Origin: Melieria omissa
Lineage: Eukaryota; Arthropoda; Insecta; Diptera; Ulidiidae
Assembly: GCA_963971225.1 (NCBI GenBank)
Contig: OZ020270.1
Span: forward strand, 76,276,432-76,340,431
Length of the DNA stretch: 64,000 nucleotides
Direction: 5' to 3'
Below, in pieces: positions 55,073 to 64,000 of this stretch. The first letter of the stretch is position 1. Each line of letters starts with the position of its first letter. Below the pieces are notes generated by a model. It searched no databases and was not told the DNA's origin. It saw only the letters and a list, made by a program, of their open reading frames with translations. A program made the translations under genes and the position numbers.

Positions 55073-56419
55073 ATGAGTTCCTTAACACATGCCTCGGATG
55101 GAAAAGACGTCGGACAGACTGACGTTAACGATCAGCAGATGGCTGAAACTATGACTAGCGATCGGAGAGACCGATCGGCTAGGAGTAGTGTGAGCAGTGA
55201 TTGCTCACACGTGAGTGTGACCACAGCGTCAACTATGGCGGTTGGAGGGGCTTCATCGATAGGATTACCTGCACTGGTAGAAGCTACCGAGGCCATCTCT
55301 CTAAAGAGAAAGCGGCTAACGACTTCTCAGAAGAAGAGGCTGAGGAAGCTGATGGCGGCAGGTAAGACCTACGATGAGGCTCTAAAAACTGTCCTAGAAG
55401 AGCCGACTAACACGGACGAGACCGATGGTGGCAGCAAAAGAGATACGGCGCAACCCGTATCGAAAAGGACGAAGTTTAGCCCGTCCTTCGCTGAAGCTGC
55501 AGCGGCCATCAAGGTGGGAATTGTACCGGACGAATTCCCGGCTGTCCACCTAAACTTGGAGGAGCAGAGGGCAATTGAGGGGGCCATCAAGGAGGAGCTG
55601 CGTAAGCTCCCCTTTGATGGACCTCAAATCAGGTTCCAGGGATGCTCCTTCAAGCCAGGGTGGATCATTGTAAACTGCGCCGATGAGGCGTCGAAGAATT
55701 GGCTGGAAGGGATAATGACGAAGACCCAGCTGGTGGAAAAGAAGGTGAAACTGGTAGAGGGAAACGAAATTCCCAAACCCAGCGTAGCCACCGCGTTTTT
55801 CCCAGGCTGCTCCCTACCGGCCGAAGATATTCTTCGAATGCTTCGAACGCAGAACCGTTCACTACCGACAGGAAACTGGAAGGTACTGAACAGGTCTGTC
55901 GCGGCGCAGGGAACAACGTTGACGCTGGCCATCGACGATCCCTCAGTGACTCAGCTCTCTGCACTGAAGAACCTTCCCTTCTTTGAGTTGGGAAGGGTTC
56001 AGTTCAGGTTGCGTCGAGAGCAGGGGGCCAAGTCGTTGGTGACCGGCGGAGGCGGTACGGAGACGAAGACGTCCAACGTAAGGGTGGATGAGGAGAGACC
56101 CTCCACCAGTAGACAGGCACTGGCAAAGGTGAGCGAGGACCGGCCGCGTACTAGCGGGCGGACGCTAACCGTCACTCGGACTGACAAGACGACCGAACGG
56201 ACGAGTGACAAGACGCCAGGACCAACATCAGTGGGACCCGCAAAGCGTGCTTCAGCTAAACCCGTCCGACAGACACGGCTGACTGGGATGGCAAATCCGC
56301 CCAGACAACTGAGCCTGCTGGATAAGTCTACACATACTCCGGGCAGTAGTGACCGGGTGCAGACAAGGGGTAGAGGAGGTAAGCGTGCGGGTTCCCACAC
56401 CAAGGGACCGCAGGCGTAA
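55073..56419 (+). CDS. LINE A ORF1 protein
   Basis: The 448-residue protein starts at the ATG at 55073 (MSSLTHASD); the upstream in-frame GTG is inside a conserved RNA helix. The N-terminal third is low-complexity Ser/Thr/Asp-rich, followed by a basic Lys/Arg patch (about residues 80-105). A folded middle segment (IRFQGCSFKPGWIIVNCA onward, about 190-330) resembles the DUF4780-type domain of insect LINE ORF1s, an assignment from memory. A Thr/Arg-rich basic tail ends the protein. No CCHC knuckle is visible. It probably binds LINE RNA as a chaperone/particle component. It is open throughout. Confidence 0.8.
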   Translation: MSSLTHASDGKDVGQTDVNDQQMAETMTSDRRDRSARSSVSSDCSHVSVTTASTMAVGGASSIGLPALVEATEAISLKRKRLTTSQKKRLRKLMAAGKTYDEALKTVLEEPTNTDETDGGSKRDTAQPVSKRTKFSPSFAEAAAAIKVGIVPDEFPAVHLNLEEQRAIEGAIKEELRKLPFDGPQIRFQGCSFKPGWIIVNCADEASKNWLEGIMTKTQLVEKKVKLVEGNEIPKPSVATAFFPGCSLPAEDILRMLRTQNRSLPTGNWKVLNRSVAAQGTTLTLAIDDPSVTQLSALKNLPFFELGRVQFRLRREQGAKSLVTGGGGTETKTSNVRVDEERPSTSRQALAKVSEDRPRTSGRTLTVTRTDKTTERTSDKTPGPTSVGPAKRASAKPVRQTRLTGMANPPRQLSLLDKSTHTPGSSDRVQTRGRGGKRAGSHTKGPQA

Positions 56420-56420
56420 T

Positions 56421-57673
56421 ATGGAGATTGTACAGATCAATCTCCATAGAGCGTCGGCAGCCTCGGCTGTCCTCACCAGGACCCTAAATTCCTTGGGTCC
56501 CAGCATAGCCCTGGTGCAGGAGCCATGGACCAGCACCAACGGCCAAATCCGGGGGCTAACTCAGGCAGGTAAGGTACTTTGTTGCCAGTCGTCAACAAGA
56601 GCAAGAGCCTGCATTATATTTAATAATGTTTCCTTCTTCCCGTTGACAGATTACGTGACGCCTGATCTCTGCGCGGGAAAAATCGTGTTGAACTCCAGGG
56701 AGGTTATCATAGCCTCAGCATACTTCCCTGGGGACGACGAACACTGCCCTCCACAAATAGCAGAACAGTTGATTGATTATGCTAGGGGCAAGCAGCTGGA
56801 GCTAGTACTTGGCTGTGATGCGAACGCCCATCACACCATGTGGGGAAGCTCGGATGTGAATCCTAGAGGTGAGTCACTTTTCAACTTCATACTCTCCCTA
56901 GATTTAAACATATGCAACATTGGGAATAGTCCCACGTTTGTTACTAGAATCAGAGAGGAAGTCTTGGATATGACCTTGACGACCTCAATGACAAAAGATC
57001 TTGTCAGCAACTGGCGAGTATCTGATGAGCCGTCCTGCTCAGACCACAGGCATATAAGATTCACGTTAGGGAATCAAATGCTTTCTGAAGTGTCATTTAG
57101 ACCTAAAAGACAGACCGACTGGAGCAGTTATTGCAACCAGTTAGGACAAGATACTCTAGCTCGAATAGAGAACAGAATAGATACCATAGACAGATTAGAA
57201 AGGGCCACCACAACTCTCAAGGAATCCGTTCTAAATGCCTATGAAGACAACTGTCCCCTCAAGACTAAAACCTTTAGGAAACAGACGCCATGGTGGAGTG
57301 GTCATCTTAGCAAGCTAAGGAAGGAGGTTAGGAAACTATTTAATAAGGCCAAGCGGAATAACGACTGGCAGACCTACTCCCTGACCCTCACCAACTACAA
57401 CCATGAGATTAGGAAGGCCAAGAGAGAGTCCTTTAGACGGTTCTGTGAGGACGTGTCAGACCTGTCCTCCAGTTTCAGACTTCAAAGGGTCCTCTCGAAG
57501 GAGAAAACCTATCCTATTGGAACACTGGTGGATGTTAACGGGTCGTCCACAAGTAGTGAAATGGAATCACTCGTCCTACTCACTAACACCCACTTCCCGG
57601 GATCGATAATATCAGCAACCGTACCTCTGACAAACAGTACAGGACAGACATATTGTCCAAGTAGGGAAGACTG
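56421..57673 (+). CDS. LINE A ORF2, N-terminal part (endonuclease and start of RT)
   Basis: It starts at ATG 56421, one base after the ORF1 stop (TAATATG). It encodes an APE-type endonuclease: QINLHRA, LVQEPW, SAYFPGDD, GCDANAHHTMWGS and the catalytic SDH in CSDHRHI. The connector to RT follows (TPWWSGHLSKLRKEVRKLFN). The frame is cut at 57673 by LINE B; the apparent TGA at 57672-57674 is made by the junction. Reading continues in the same frame after the second target duplication copy at 62964. Confidence 0.88.
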
Positions 57674-57680
57674 ACACTAG

Positions 57681-57848
57681 AGCCGTCGTGCCGTCAGTCA
57701 CTCAGGGGGATCAACATGTAACACTGGAAAGTGTACGTGCCGTAACTGAGTTGGCTGATGGAAGCGTGTGCTAACACCTCCGCGTGGTGACGGCTGGAAA
57801 CGGCCACTTCCAGATCTGGTTCTGGTCGTGGTCGGCTAAGGTAGTGCA
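57681..57848 (+). ncRNA. HDV-like self-cleaving ribozyme at the LINE B 5' end
   Basis: The fold is the same as in LINE A with different bases. P1 is AGCCGTC (57681-57687) with GACGGCT (57789-57795). P2 is TGTGCTAAC (57767-57775) with GGTAGTGCA (57840-57848), with one mismatch and two wobbles. P3 is ACC/GGT around TCCGCGT (57776-57788). The GGAAAC joiner is identical (57796-57801). P4 is GGCCAC (57802-57807) with GTGGTC (57828-57833). J4/2 is GGCTAA (57834-57839). P1 starts with A-T here, where the known motif prefers G.U, so activity is a little less sure than in A. Confidence 0.78.
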
Positions 57849-58111
57849 GCGAAAACCTCCCTAATCCGGGGTGTTATGCGACCCGTGCCCATCGGACTGA
57901 TTTGCAGCCAGGGAGTAATATCGGCTGTATTCGAACGGAGCTTTCCTGATACCTGGCCGCCTCAGGAAGGAACGGTGGCCTTATCACGGTAAGGGGCTAT
58001 GCCGTGACGGACCCTCCCTTTCCCCAATCTTGCTTTGGTCACCGTGCTAGCACTTCGGTGTTTTTAGCACAGCCCGCCAGGTCGGGCAGGTGACCGTACG
58101 AACCAGTTGAC
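57849..58111 (+). promoter_or_regulatory. LINE B structured 5' leader
   Basis: Homologous to the LINE A leader: tgcgacccgtgccca near 57877 and tttgcagccagg near 57900. Hairpin TCACGG/CCGTGA (57984-57989, 58002-58007) again surrounds GGGGCT. Helix GGTCACC/GGTGACC (58037-58043, 58089-58095) sits just upstream of a shared acgaaccag and the ORF1 ATG. Confidence 0.65.
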
Positions 58112-59255
58112 ATGACTTCAAAAAAACCCAGCCTCGGACAAATCACGACTTCGGACAAGGACAATAGACGAACGGACAGGAGAGAAGTTCCGGGAACATC
58201 CTCCGAAGACGAACTCCTGGCTTCGAGCCAGGACACAATCATACCCATTTCCTCAGAGACGCCTGGCACTGTGGGTCACAGCACGCCAATCCTCTCTGAG
58301 AAACCCTCGACATCCGCTGCAGCAAGGGGCCAACTGAAACCGGCCAATCCTAGACCACCGTCCAGGTATAAGCAGTACCAGAGGGCTTTGGCTATCCTCG
58401 GCAGGATTAGCAAAAACGAAGCCGCTGGTACTGCTCATCCCAAGGATGCGGAGGACAAGGTGCGGTTTCAGAAGGTAGTCGATGAGTACCGGGAGTACCA
58501 AGCGACCTTACCAAAAACGACGAGAAGTCGCACCGTGACACCAAAAGACCCAAAGTGGCCGGGGCAGCTGAACCGTCGAAACCGAAGAGGATCTTCAGTG
58601 ACGTTGTGCGTGACCATCTGCAGGTTGCACTCGTCGACGCTACCACCAACCGCGGCAAAGAAGCGCTGGAAAAGTGGGGAGAAATCGAGGCCAGGTTGAC
58701 CCAATTGGTAATGGACCATGTATTGGGCAACCTGACTGCGAGCCCGGCGGCACCTCTTCCCAGCTTCGACTCTGCGGAGGTTATCCGGGGATATCGGGTA
58801 ATCAAATGCGAGGATCAATTTTCTAGGGATTTCCTGGAAAGCTGAATCTCCAAGTTAGGGGAGGCAGCGGGAGGCTTAAGCTTATCCCGGCCAGTGAGGT
58901 CCCTAGGAGACCACGGGCTCGCATATGGTTGCCAAATATGCCACTGGATACCGACAAACTGGTGACTTATATGCAAGCGCACAACCCATCAATACCCATG
59001 ACTGACTGGCAAGTGATCAAAGCGGAGGCTCCGCAGAAGGCCAGCATGTCATTCCTCCTCATGATCACCGAGGAGAGCTTGGCTGCCCTGGAAAAGGCAG
59101 ACCATAAGCTTCGCTTTGGCGTTCGGCACGCAAAAGTGAAGGTGTTCCGCTCATCCGGCGGGGATGAGGAGGCCATCGACGAGATTGGGGACGCAGAAAA
59201 GCTGATGGACGGCGTCAAGCTCAGCGATCCCAATCCCCCCCATACCGACGTCTAA
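58112..59255 (+). pseudogene. LINE B ORF1, two frameshifts
   Basis: It starts at ATG 58112 (MTSKKPSLGQ), with a Ser/Thr-rich N-terminus and a basic segment. The frame then shifts by -1 near 58555 (reading resumes AGAAEPSKPKRIFSDVVRDH) and again near 58845, where TGA ends the second frame. The last segment (GRLKLIPASEVPRR, ARIWLPNMPLDTDKL onward) continues to the TAA at 59253-59255. The middle and C-terminal parts look like the LINE A ORF1 domain region. Two single-base losses, or sequencing errors, would explain it. No intact product is expected. Confidence 0.8.
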
Positions 59256-62200
59256 ATGGGATTGAAGGTTGTCCAAGTCAACCTCCAACACTCCAAGTTG
59301 GCAACGGACAACCTCTCCGTCCTCCTATCGGAGGCGGACGTCGACATCGCTCTCGTCCAGGAGCCATGGGTGCGGAGCACTATGGTGAAAGGGCTCCAAC
59401 GAAGCGACTACAATATCTTCTATAAAAGGATCGACGGTAAGCCGAGGACTTGTATAGTCGCAAAAAAACATCTTTGCATGTATCTTCTACCTCTTCACAG
59501 CACAGGCGATGCTACGGTGGTCAAGCTGGAGGCTGCTGACGGGGTTAGCATGACACTAGCCTCAGTATATATGGCGCACGATCGGCCAGCGCCCCCGGAG
59601 GAGGTCCGTAGACTGGTGGCTGGCTGTACCGGTGCACTGCTCCTAGGGTGTGATGCCAACGCCAGACACACACTATGGGGGAGCACCGAGACCAATGAAA
59701 GGGGTGAGTACCTTTACGATTTTATTATCAATACTAACCTGGTAGTGTGTAACAGAGGTAATACTCCGACCTTCACCTTCCCTAGCTCTGAAGGCTTCAG
59801 TGGCTGGGAGGAGGTCCTAGATGTTACACTTCTAACTGAAAACGAACTAGTATCTGTGGATAAGTGGAGGGTATCCAATCAGAAGTCCTTCTCGGATCAT
59901 GCTTGGATACTCTACGACTTAGATGTTCGGGCCGAACCCCCTCCACCCTATAGAAACCCTAAACGTACCAACTGGTCTAGGTTCGCTAGGATAGCCAAGA
60001 AGAAAATGGGCAGGGCACCCAATTCAGACATAACCTCGGCAGTAGATGTAGATAGCAATATCCGACGGTTAGAAAACGCGATGGCTTCTGCGTTTAGAAT
60101 ATCCTGTCCGGTGAAATACTCCAAAAAATCATTTCCTCCCTGGTGGAACCAGGATCTCACTAGCCTCAGGGCAGAGACTCGTAGGATGTTTAACCAGAGC
60201 TACTCCTCTGGCAACTGGGAAGGTTACAAGGACAGTCTCAGGAAATACAAAAAAGCAATCAGAAATTCCAAAAGCAAGGGCTGGAAGGATTTCTGTTCTT
60301 CAATAGAAACCACCAAGGATTCTGCTAGGCTAAGCAAGATCTTATCCAAGGACCATACCAGCCCCTCTTTTATAAGGAAAGCGGATGGTTCATGGACAGA
60401 TAGCACGCAGGAAGCCTTGAATCTACTTCTAGAAACTCATTTCCCAGGATCTTCGGATGAAGAGCAGGATTTTGAGCATCAGAGGTCACCTACCACGGGT
60501 ATTGGTACCGTGATTATAACGGAAGACAAAGTTGCATGGGCAATCAAAAGTTTTTCAGCCTACAAATCACCTGGACCGGATGGAATCTTTCCTATGATGC
60601 TTCAGGCCACGCAGGAGTGGATAATTCCTTGGCTCGTTGCAATTTTCAGAGCATGCATAACAATTCCATACGTCCCTTCTAGTTGGAGAAGGGTCAAAGT
60701 TGTCTTTATCCCCAAGGTGGGAAAAAGGGGACACGAGTCAGCAAAGGATTTTCGGCCGATAAGTCTAACATCCTTTGTGCTTAAAACCTTCGAGAGGCTG
60801 CTCGACCTGCACATCAGGAATGTGGTGGGAAGCAAGCTATCTTATGCCCAACATGCATACCTAAAGGGGAAGTCCACGGAAACGGCACTCCATGAGGTTG
60901 TAAGGACGGTGGAAAAGTCCATAGAACACAAAGAGTATACACTGGCGGCCTTTATGGATATTGAGGGGGCCTTCAACAACATCCGTATAGATGCGATCCG
61001 GGAATCGCTGGAATACCTTGGAATTAATGTAGACATCTGCGGCTGGATAACAACAATGCTCCATTCAAGGGAGATCAGCGCTGAACTGGGGAAAAGTTCG
61101 CTGACCAAATACCTAAACAGAGGCACCCCCCAAGGAGGAGTTCTATCACCTCTACTTTGGGTTTGTGCCCTGGATAGAATACTAGCTGAATTAAACGGTA
61201 GAGGTATCAAAGTCGTGGCATACGCGGATGACGTCGTGGTGTTGGCATCGGGGATGTGTCTCGAAGTGATAAGTGATATCCTTCAGGCAGCGCTGAAAAG
61301 ATTGAGAGCTTGGTGCACGGGTCGTGGGCTATGCCTTAATCCAAGTAAGACTGAACTGATGCTTTTCACCACGCGGACCAAGATACCTAGCTTTAGATTA
61401 CCTATGCTGAACGGAACGACACTATCCCTCTCGTCTAGCGCCAAGTACCTGGGGGTAATCTTGGACCCAAAGCTAAACTGGAAAACAAACATCGAACACA
61501 GAGTCAGCAAAGCGGGCTTTGCTCTGTACGCCTGTAAAAAGATGATTGGCCGGAAATGGGGGCTCCGTCCGGACCTAATGCTATGGATGTACAAAACGGT
61601 TGTACGTCCTATCCTTTCTTATGGTTCCTTAGTTTGGTGGAAAGCTCTCAGGAGGGACTATAACACCACAAAGCTGAGCAGAATACAAAGAACAGCATGC
61701 GCGATAGCAACAGGGGCGATCAAATCCTGCCCTACAGAGGCTCTGAATGTATTGACGCACTTACTTCCGATAGATCTTCATATCGTTAACACCGCCACTC
61801 TAAGTGCTCTCAGGTTAAGAGAGATAGGATGCTGGAAGAATAAACCGTATGGGCACGGGTCAATACTAGATCAACTGCAAAATGCACACACTGCGGAGAC
61901 AGACTATAAAATTCCCACTGTATTCTTCGGGAAAAGGTATGGCATACGTATTCCCTCCCGTTCGGAATGGAAGAAAGGAAGAGTCACAAGTGGGAGCGAT
62001 ACCGAAATCTACACTGATGGATCAAAGATGGACTGCGGTGTAGGAGCGGGAATCTACTCAGAGAAGCTGAGGCTCAGCAAATCCATTCGCCTCCCCAACA
62101 CAGCTAGCGTCTTCCAGGCGGAAGTCTTCGCTATTAAAGAGGCCTGTAGGATGGCTTTGGACGATACCACCTACAAAAACAGCATATGCGTACTATCTGA

Positions 62201-62837
62201 CAGCCTAGCTGCCATCAAAGCGTTGGGCTCGTCGGTTATAACATCCAAGCTGGTGTGGGAATGTAAGGAGGCCTTAATGGATCTGGCTCGTCGGTTCCAA
62301 GTTACCCTAATCTGGGTGCCGGGGCACAAGAACATTGAGGGTAACGAAAGAGCGGATGAGCTAGCCAGGGGGGGTTCCACACTTGAGGAACGGGTAGCGG
62401 AAATGGTCCGCATCCCAATTGGTTCCATCAAGAGTGAAATCTCCAAAGGCTTCCTTGCTAAAGCTGATACCAGGTGGGCTCGGATGCGTTCCTGTAAAAT
62501 CAGCAGATCCTTATGGCCAAGGTACGACAGGAACAAATCAGCCGAATTAATTAACAGAGGCCGACGTGATGCAGCCAGGCTCACCGCTGTCATCACGGGT
62601 CACTGGCCCATTGGAGAGCATGCTGCCAAAATGGGCATTCCTCATAATACCTGCTGTAGAAGCTGCAATAATCCCGAGGAAAAGGAAACGATCCAACACT
62701 TTCTCTGCGATTGCCCGGCCTTAGCAAGGAGACGGTGGAAAACTCTAGGTAAACCGACGTTTACGAACGTTGACGAAATCAAGGACTACAAGGTAAGCTC
62801 ACTTCTTGCCTTTCTAAACCTCTCGAATTGGCTGTAG
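59256..62837 (+). CDS. LINE B ORF2 (endonuclease, reverse transcriptase, RNase H)
   Basis: The 1193-residue open frame starts at the ATG that abuts the ORF1 TAA. APE endonuclease: QVNLQHSKLA, LVQEPWVRS, GCDANARHTLWGS, FSDHAWI (residues 1-230). RT: SPGPDGIFPMML, RPISLTSFVLKTFERLLD, FMDIEGAFNNI, GTPQGGVLSPLLW and the catalytic YADD at 656-659. RNase H: IYTDGSKMD, QAEVFAIKEA, LSDSLAAIKA, WVPGHKNIEGNERADELA (about 910-1050). C-terminal zinc knuckle CRSCNNPEEKETIQHFLC (about 1140-1160). It should nick target DNA, prime reverse transcription there and degrade template RNA. No lesion was seen, so it may help related copies even if its own ORF1 is broken. Confidence 0.93.
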   Translation: MGLKVVQVNLQHSKLATDNLSVLLSEADVDIALVQEPWVRSTMVKGLQRSDYNIFYKRIDGKPRTCIVAKKHLCMYLLPLHSTGDATVVKLEAADGVSMTLASVYMAHDRPAPPEEVRRLVAGCTGALLLGCDANARHTLWGSTETNERGEYLYDFIINTNLVVCNRGNTPTFTFPSSEGFSGWEEVLDVTLLTENELVSVDKWRVSNQKSFSDHAWILYDLDVRAEPPPPYRNPKRTNWSRFARIAKKKMGRAPNSDITSAVDVDSNIRRLENAMASAFRISCPVKYSKKSFPPWWNQDLTSLRAETRRMFNQSYSSGNWEGYKDSLRKYKKAIRNSKSKGWKDFCSSIETTKDSARLSKILSKDHTSPSFIRKADGSWTDSTQEALNLLLETHFPGSSDEEQDFEHQRSPTTGIGTVIITEDKVAWAIKSFSAYKSPGPDGIFPMMLQATQEWIIPWLVAIFRACITIPYVPSSWRRVKVVFIPKVGKRGHESAKDFRPISLTSFVLKTFERLLDLHIRNVVGSKLSYAQHAYLKGKSTETALHEVVRTVEKSIEHKEYTLAAFMDIEGAFNNIRIDAIRESLEYLGINVDICGWITTMLHSREISAELGKSSLTKYLNRGTPQGGVLSPLLWVCALDRILAELNGRGIKVVAYADDVVVLASGMCLEVISDILQAALKRLRAWCTGRGLCLNPSKTELMLFTTRTKIPSFRLPMLNGTTLSLSSSAKYLGVILDPKLNWKTNIEHRVSKAGFALYACKKMIGRKWGLRPDLMLWMYKTVVRPILSYGSLVWWKALRRDYNTTKLSRIQRTACAIATGAIKSCPTEALNVLTHLLPIDLHIVNTATLSALRLREIGCWKNKPYGHGSILDQLQNAHTAETDYKIPTVFFGKRYGIRIPSRSEWKKGRVTSGSDTEIYTDGSKMDCGVGAGIYSEKLRLSKSIRLPNTASVFQAEVFAIKEACRMALDDTTYKNSICVLSDSLAAIKALGSSVITSKLVWECKEALMDLARRFQVTLIWVPGHKNIEGNERADELARGGSTLEERVAEMVRIPIGSIKSEISKGFLAKADTRWARMRSCKISRSLWPRYDRNKSAELINRGRRDAARLTAVITGHWPIGEHAAKMGIPHNTCCRSCNNPEEKETIQHFLCDCPALARRRWKTLGKPTFTNVDEIKDYKVSSLLAFLNLSNWL

Positions 62838-62963
62838 CGGTTTTAGTCACCGGGAGTATAACAACCATCTACCTAGGTTGAATCAAGATAGTGGTTTCAA
62901 AACGGCGCATCTGCGCTAATTGGATGCCTGGGGCATTACCACTCTAACCAACCAACCAACCAA
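62838..62963 (+). other. LINE B 3' untranslated end with CCAA repeats
   Basis: A short 126-bp 3' region ending in about four CCAA repeats right against the target duplication, in place of a poly(A) tail. Such a repeat end suggests template-anchored priming as in I/LOA-type LINEs. No other motif was recognised. Confidence 0.75.
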
Positions 62964-64000
62964 GGGAAGACTGGAGGGTTGCCAGAGCGGTGTGTAGCAC
63001 GCCAATAGTGAAATGGGCGCTGGAATCGTTCTCCCCTTACAAAGCGCCGGGAAAAGATGGCATTTTCCCGGCACTTCTGCAAAAGGGAATTGATATACTA
63101 GCGCCTATTTTAACAAAAATCTACTCATGTAGCTTAGCTTTTGGGCATATTCCAGAGGTGTGGAGAGCAGTGAACGTGGCCTATCTCCCCAAGCCTGGAA
63201 GATCCAACAAAAAGGACCCAAAATCCTTCAGGCCGATAAGCTTGATGTCATTCGTGCTAAAGGGCTTGGAAAAGGCCGTTGACCGCTTCCTGAGAGAAGA
63301 CATTCTTCCTCGATGCCCCCTAAGCGCGAACCAACATGCCTACCAGAAAGGTAGATCCACTGAAACGGCCCTATCGGCGCTGGTAGGCAAGATAGAGAAG
63401 TCCCTGGAGGAAAAGGAAATCTGTCTGGCAGGTTTCCTAGACATAGAAGGGGCCTTCAACTACACGACCTTCGAAGCGATTGAAAGGGCGCTAGAAGAAT
63501 TTCAGGTGCCTACCACTCTTATAAGATGGATATCATCCATGCTTGAAAGTAGGATGATTCAGTCCAACTTAGGGGCGGTAGAGCTATCTGCAAGAACAGG
63601 GAGGGGATGTCCCCAGGGAGGGGTACTATCCCCACTGCTGTGGTCTGTGGTCGTTGATGGACTAATCCGCTCACTTACGGAGCAGGGATATGAAGTCATC
63701 GCTTATGCAGACGACCTAGTCATTGCGGTCAGAGGCAAAGACGGACATACAGTCTCGGACTTGCTACAGAACGCGATGAAAATTGTGGAGCGCTGGTGTG
63801 TAAGACAGAAACTGTCTGTGAACCCGGACAAAACAATTATTGTGCCTTTTACCTTTAAAAGGAAATTTGACCTTGGACAGATGGAGATCTTTGGTAAGGT
63901 GCTGAACATCTCGAATGAGGTCAAGTACCTAGGGGTAACTCTAGACAGTAAATTGAACTGGAAACCCCACGTTGATCGCACTATCAAGAGAGCAGGCAAT
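62964..64000 (+). CDS. LINE A ORF2, continued (RT core), runs off the window
   Basis: The first ten bases are the second copy of the target duplication. From 62974 the frame of the 56421 reading frame continues with no stop to the window end. RT blocks in order: KAPGKDGIFPALLQ, RPISLMSFVLKGLEKAVD, NQHAYQKGRSTETAL, FLDIEGAFNY, GCPQGGVLSPLLWSVVVDGL, catalytic YADD at 63704-63715, and the VKYLGVTLDSKLNWK thumb-side block. RNase H and the end are outside. There is no local start codon because this is the inner part of a split gene. Confidence 0.9.

Larger units (their letters stand above)
54628..57673 (+). mobile_element. LINE A (LOA/I-type), 5' part
   Basis: This is a full 5' end of a non-LTR retrotransposon inserted into unit 10. 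It has a ribozyme-like start at 54628, a structured leader, ORF1 and the endonuclease half of ORF2. LINE B interrupts it after 57673, and the rest resumes at 62974. One extra T (54627) lies between unit 10 sequence and the predicted 5' end. The 3' end and target duplication are beyond the window. Confidence 0.87.
57674..62963 (+). mobile_element. LINE B (LOA/I-type), full length, nested in LINE A
   Basis: A 5290-bp insert bounded by the 10-bp duplication gggaagactg (57664-57673 and 62964-62973). It has a ribozyme-like 5' end, leader, ORF1 (frameshifted), intact ORF2 and a 3' end of repeated CCAA. RNase H in ORF2 excludes R1 and Jockey and fits LOA/I-type clades. Seven bases (ACACTAG, 57674-57680) precede the predicted ribozyme start and are absent from LINE A. 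Confidence 0.9.

Noticed and set aside
58929..59255. Independent small gene of 108 codons before LINE B ORF2
   Set aside because: It is the last segment of the frameshifted ORF1, starting at a TTG, and matches the ORF1 layout of LINE A.
62974..64000. A third, separate LINE at the window end
   Set aside because: The target duplication and unbroken reading frame show it is the continuation of LINE A.
1..64000. CRISPR arrays, operons or bacterial regulatory sites
   Set aside because: No short spaced direct repeats or bacterial gene layout; all repeats are explained by eukaryotic transposons.

Overview
The window looks like repeat-rich, probably heterochromatic, DNA of an insect, most likely a fly. 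No host single-copy gene was recognised. Nearly every base belongs to a transposable element, and the element types (Ty3/gypsy with SAP-domain Gag, Osvaldo-like Ty3/gypsy, BEL/Pao, hAT, pogo-like, a TAA-target MITE, and LOA/I-type LINEs with ribozyme 5' ends) fit Diptera. The species cannot be named from sequence alone.

Positions 1-54627 hold a head-to-tail array of at least ten copies (units 1-10) of one Ty3/gypsy retrotransposon, all on the minus strand. Neighbouring units share a single 431-bp LTR (TGTAGCAG...CTGCTACA), so the order is internal-LTR-internal-LTR. A complete unit is about 4.97 kb. Each unit encodes a SAP-domain Gag and, in the +1 frame, an ORF2 with two CCHC knuckles, protease, reverse transcriptase, RNase H and integrase. 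Only unit 6 keeps both frames open, and it has a 51-bp in-frame RT deletion. The others carry stops, frameshifts, deletions or insertions. Unit 1 is cut by the window edge and unit 10 by a LINE.

Six other elements sit inside the array: two different hAT-type elements at the same LTR site (741-1638 and 29316-30253); a plus-strand Osvaldo-like element lacking its 3' part (6612-10212); a complete BEL/Pao element with identical LTRs and a 5-bp target duplication (14318-20073); a decayed pogo-like element (38495-39721); and a MITE carrying a tRNA-like Pol III unit (52105-52992).

Positions 54628-64000 hold two related plus-strand LINEs, one inside the other. LINE A starts at 54628, is interrupted at 57673, and resumes in frame at 62974 to run off the window. 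LINE B (57674-62963) lies inside it, flanked by a 10-bp target duplication. The 5' end of each folds on paper as a hepatitis-delta-virus-like (HDV-like) self-cleaving ribozyme. Paired positions differ between the two copies while pairing is kept. A second set of covarying helices follows, ending just before ORF1. LINE B ORF2 (endonuclease, RT, RNase H) is open throughout; its ORF1 is frameshifted. These ribozyme leaders are the most interesting signal in the window.
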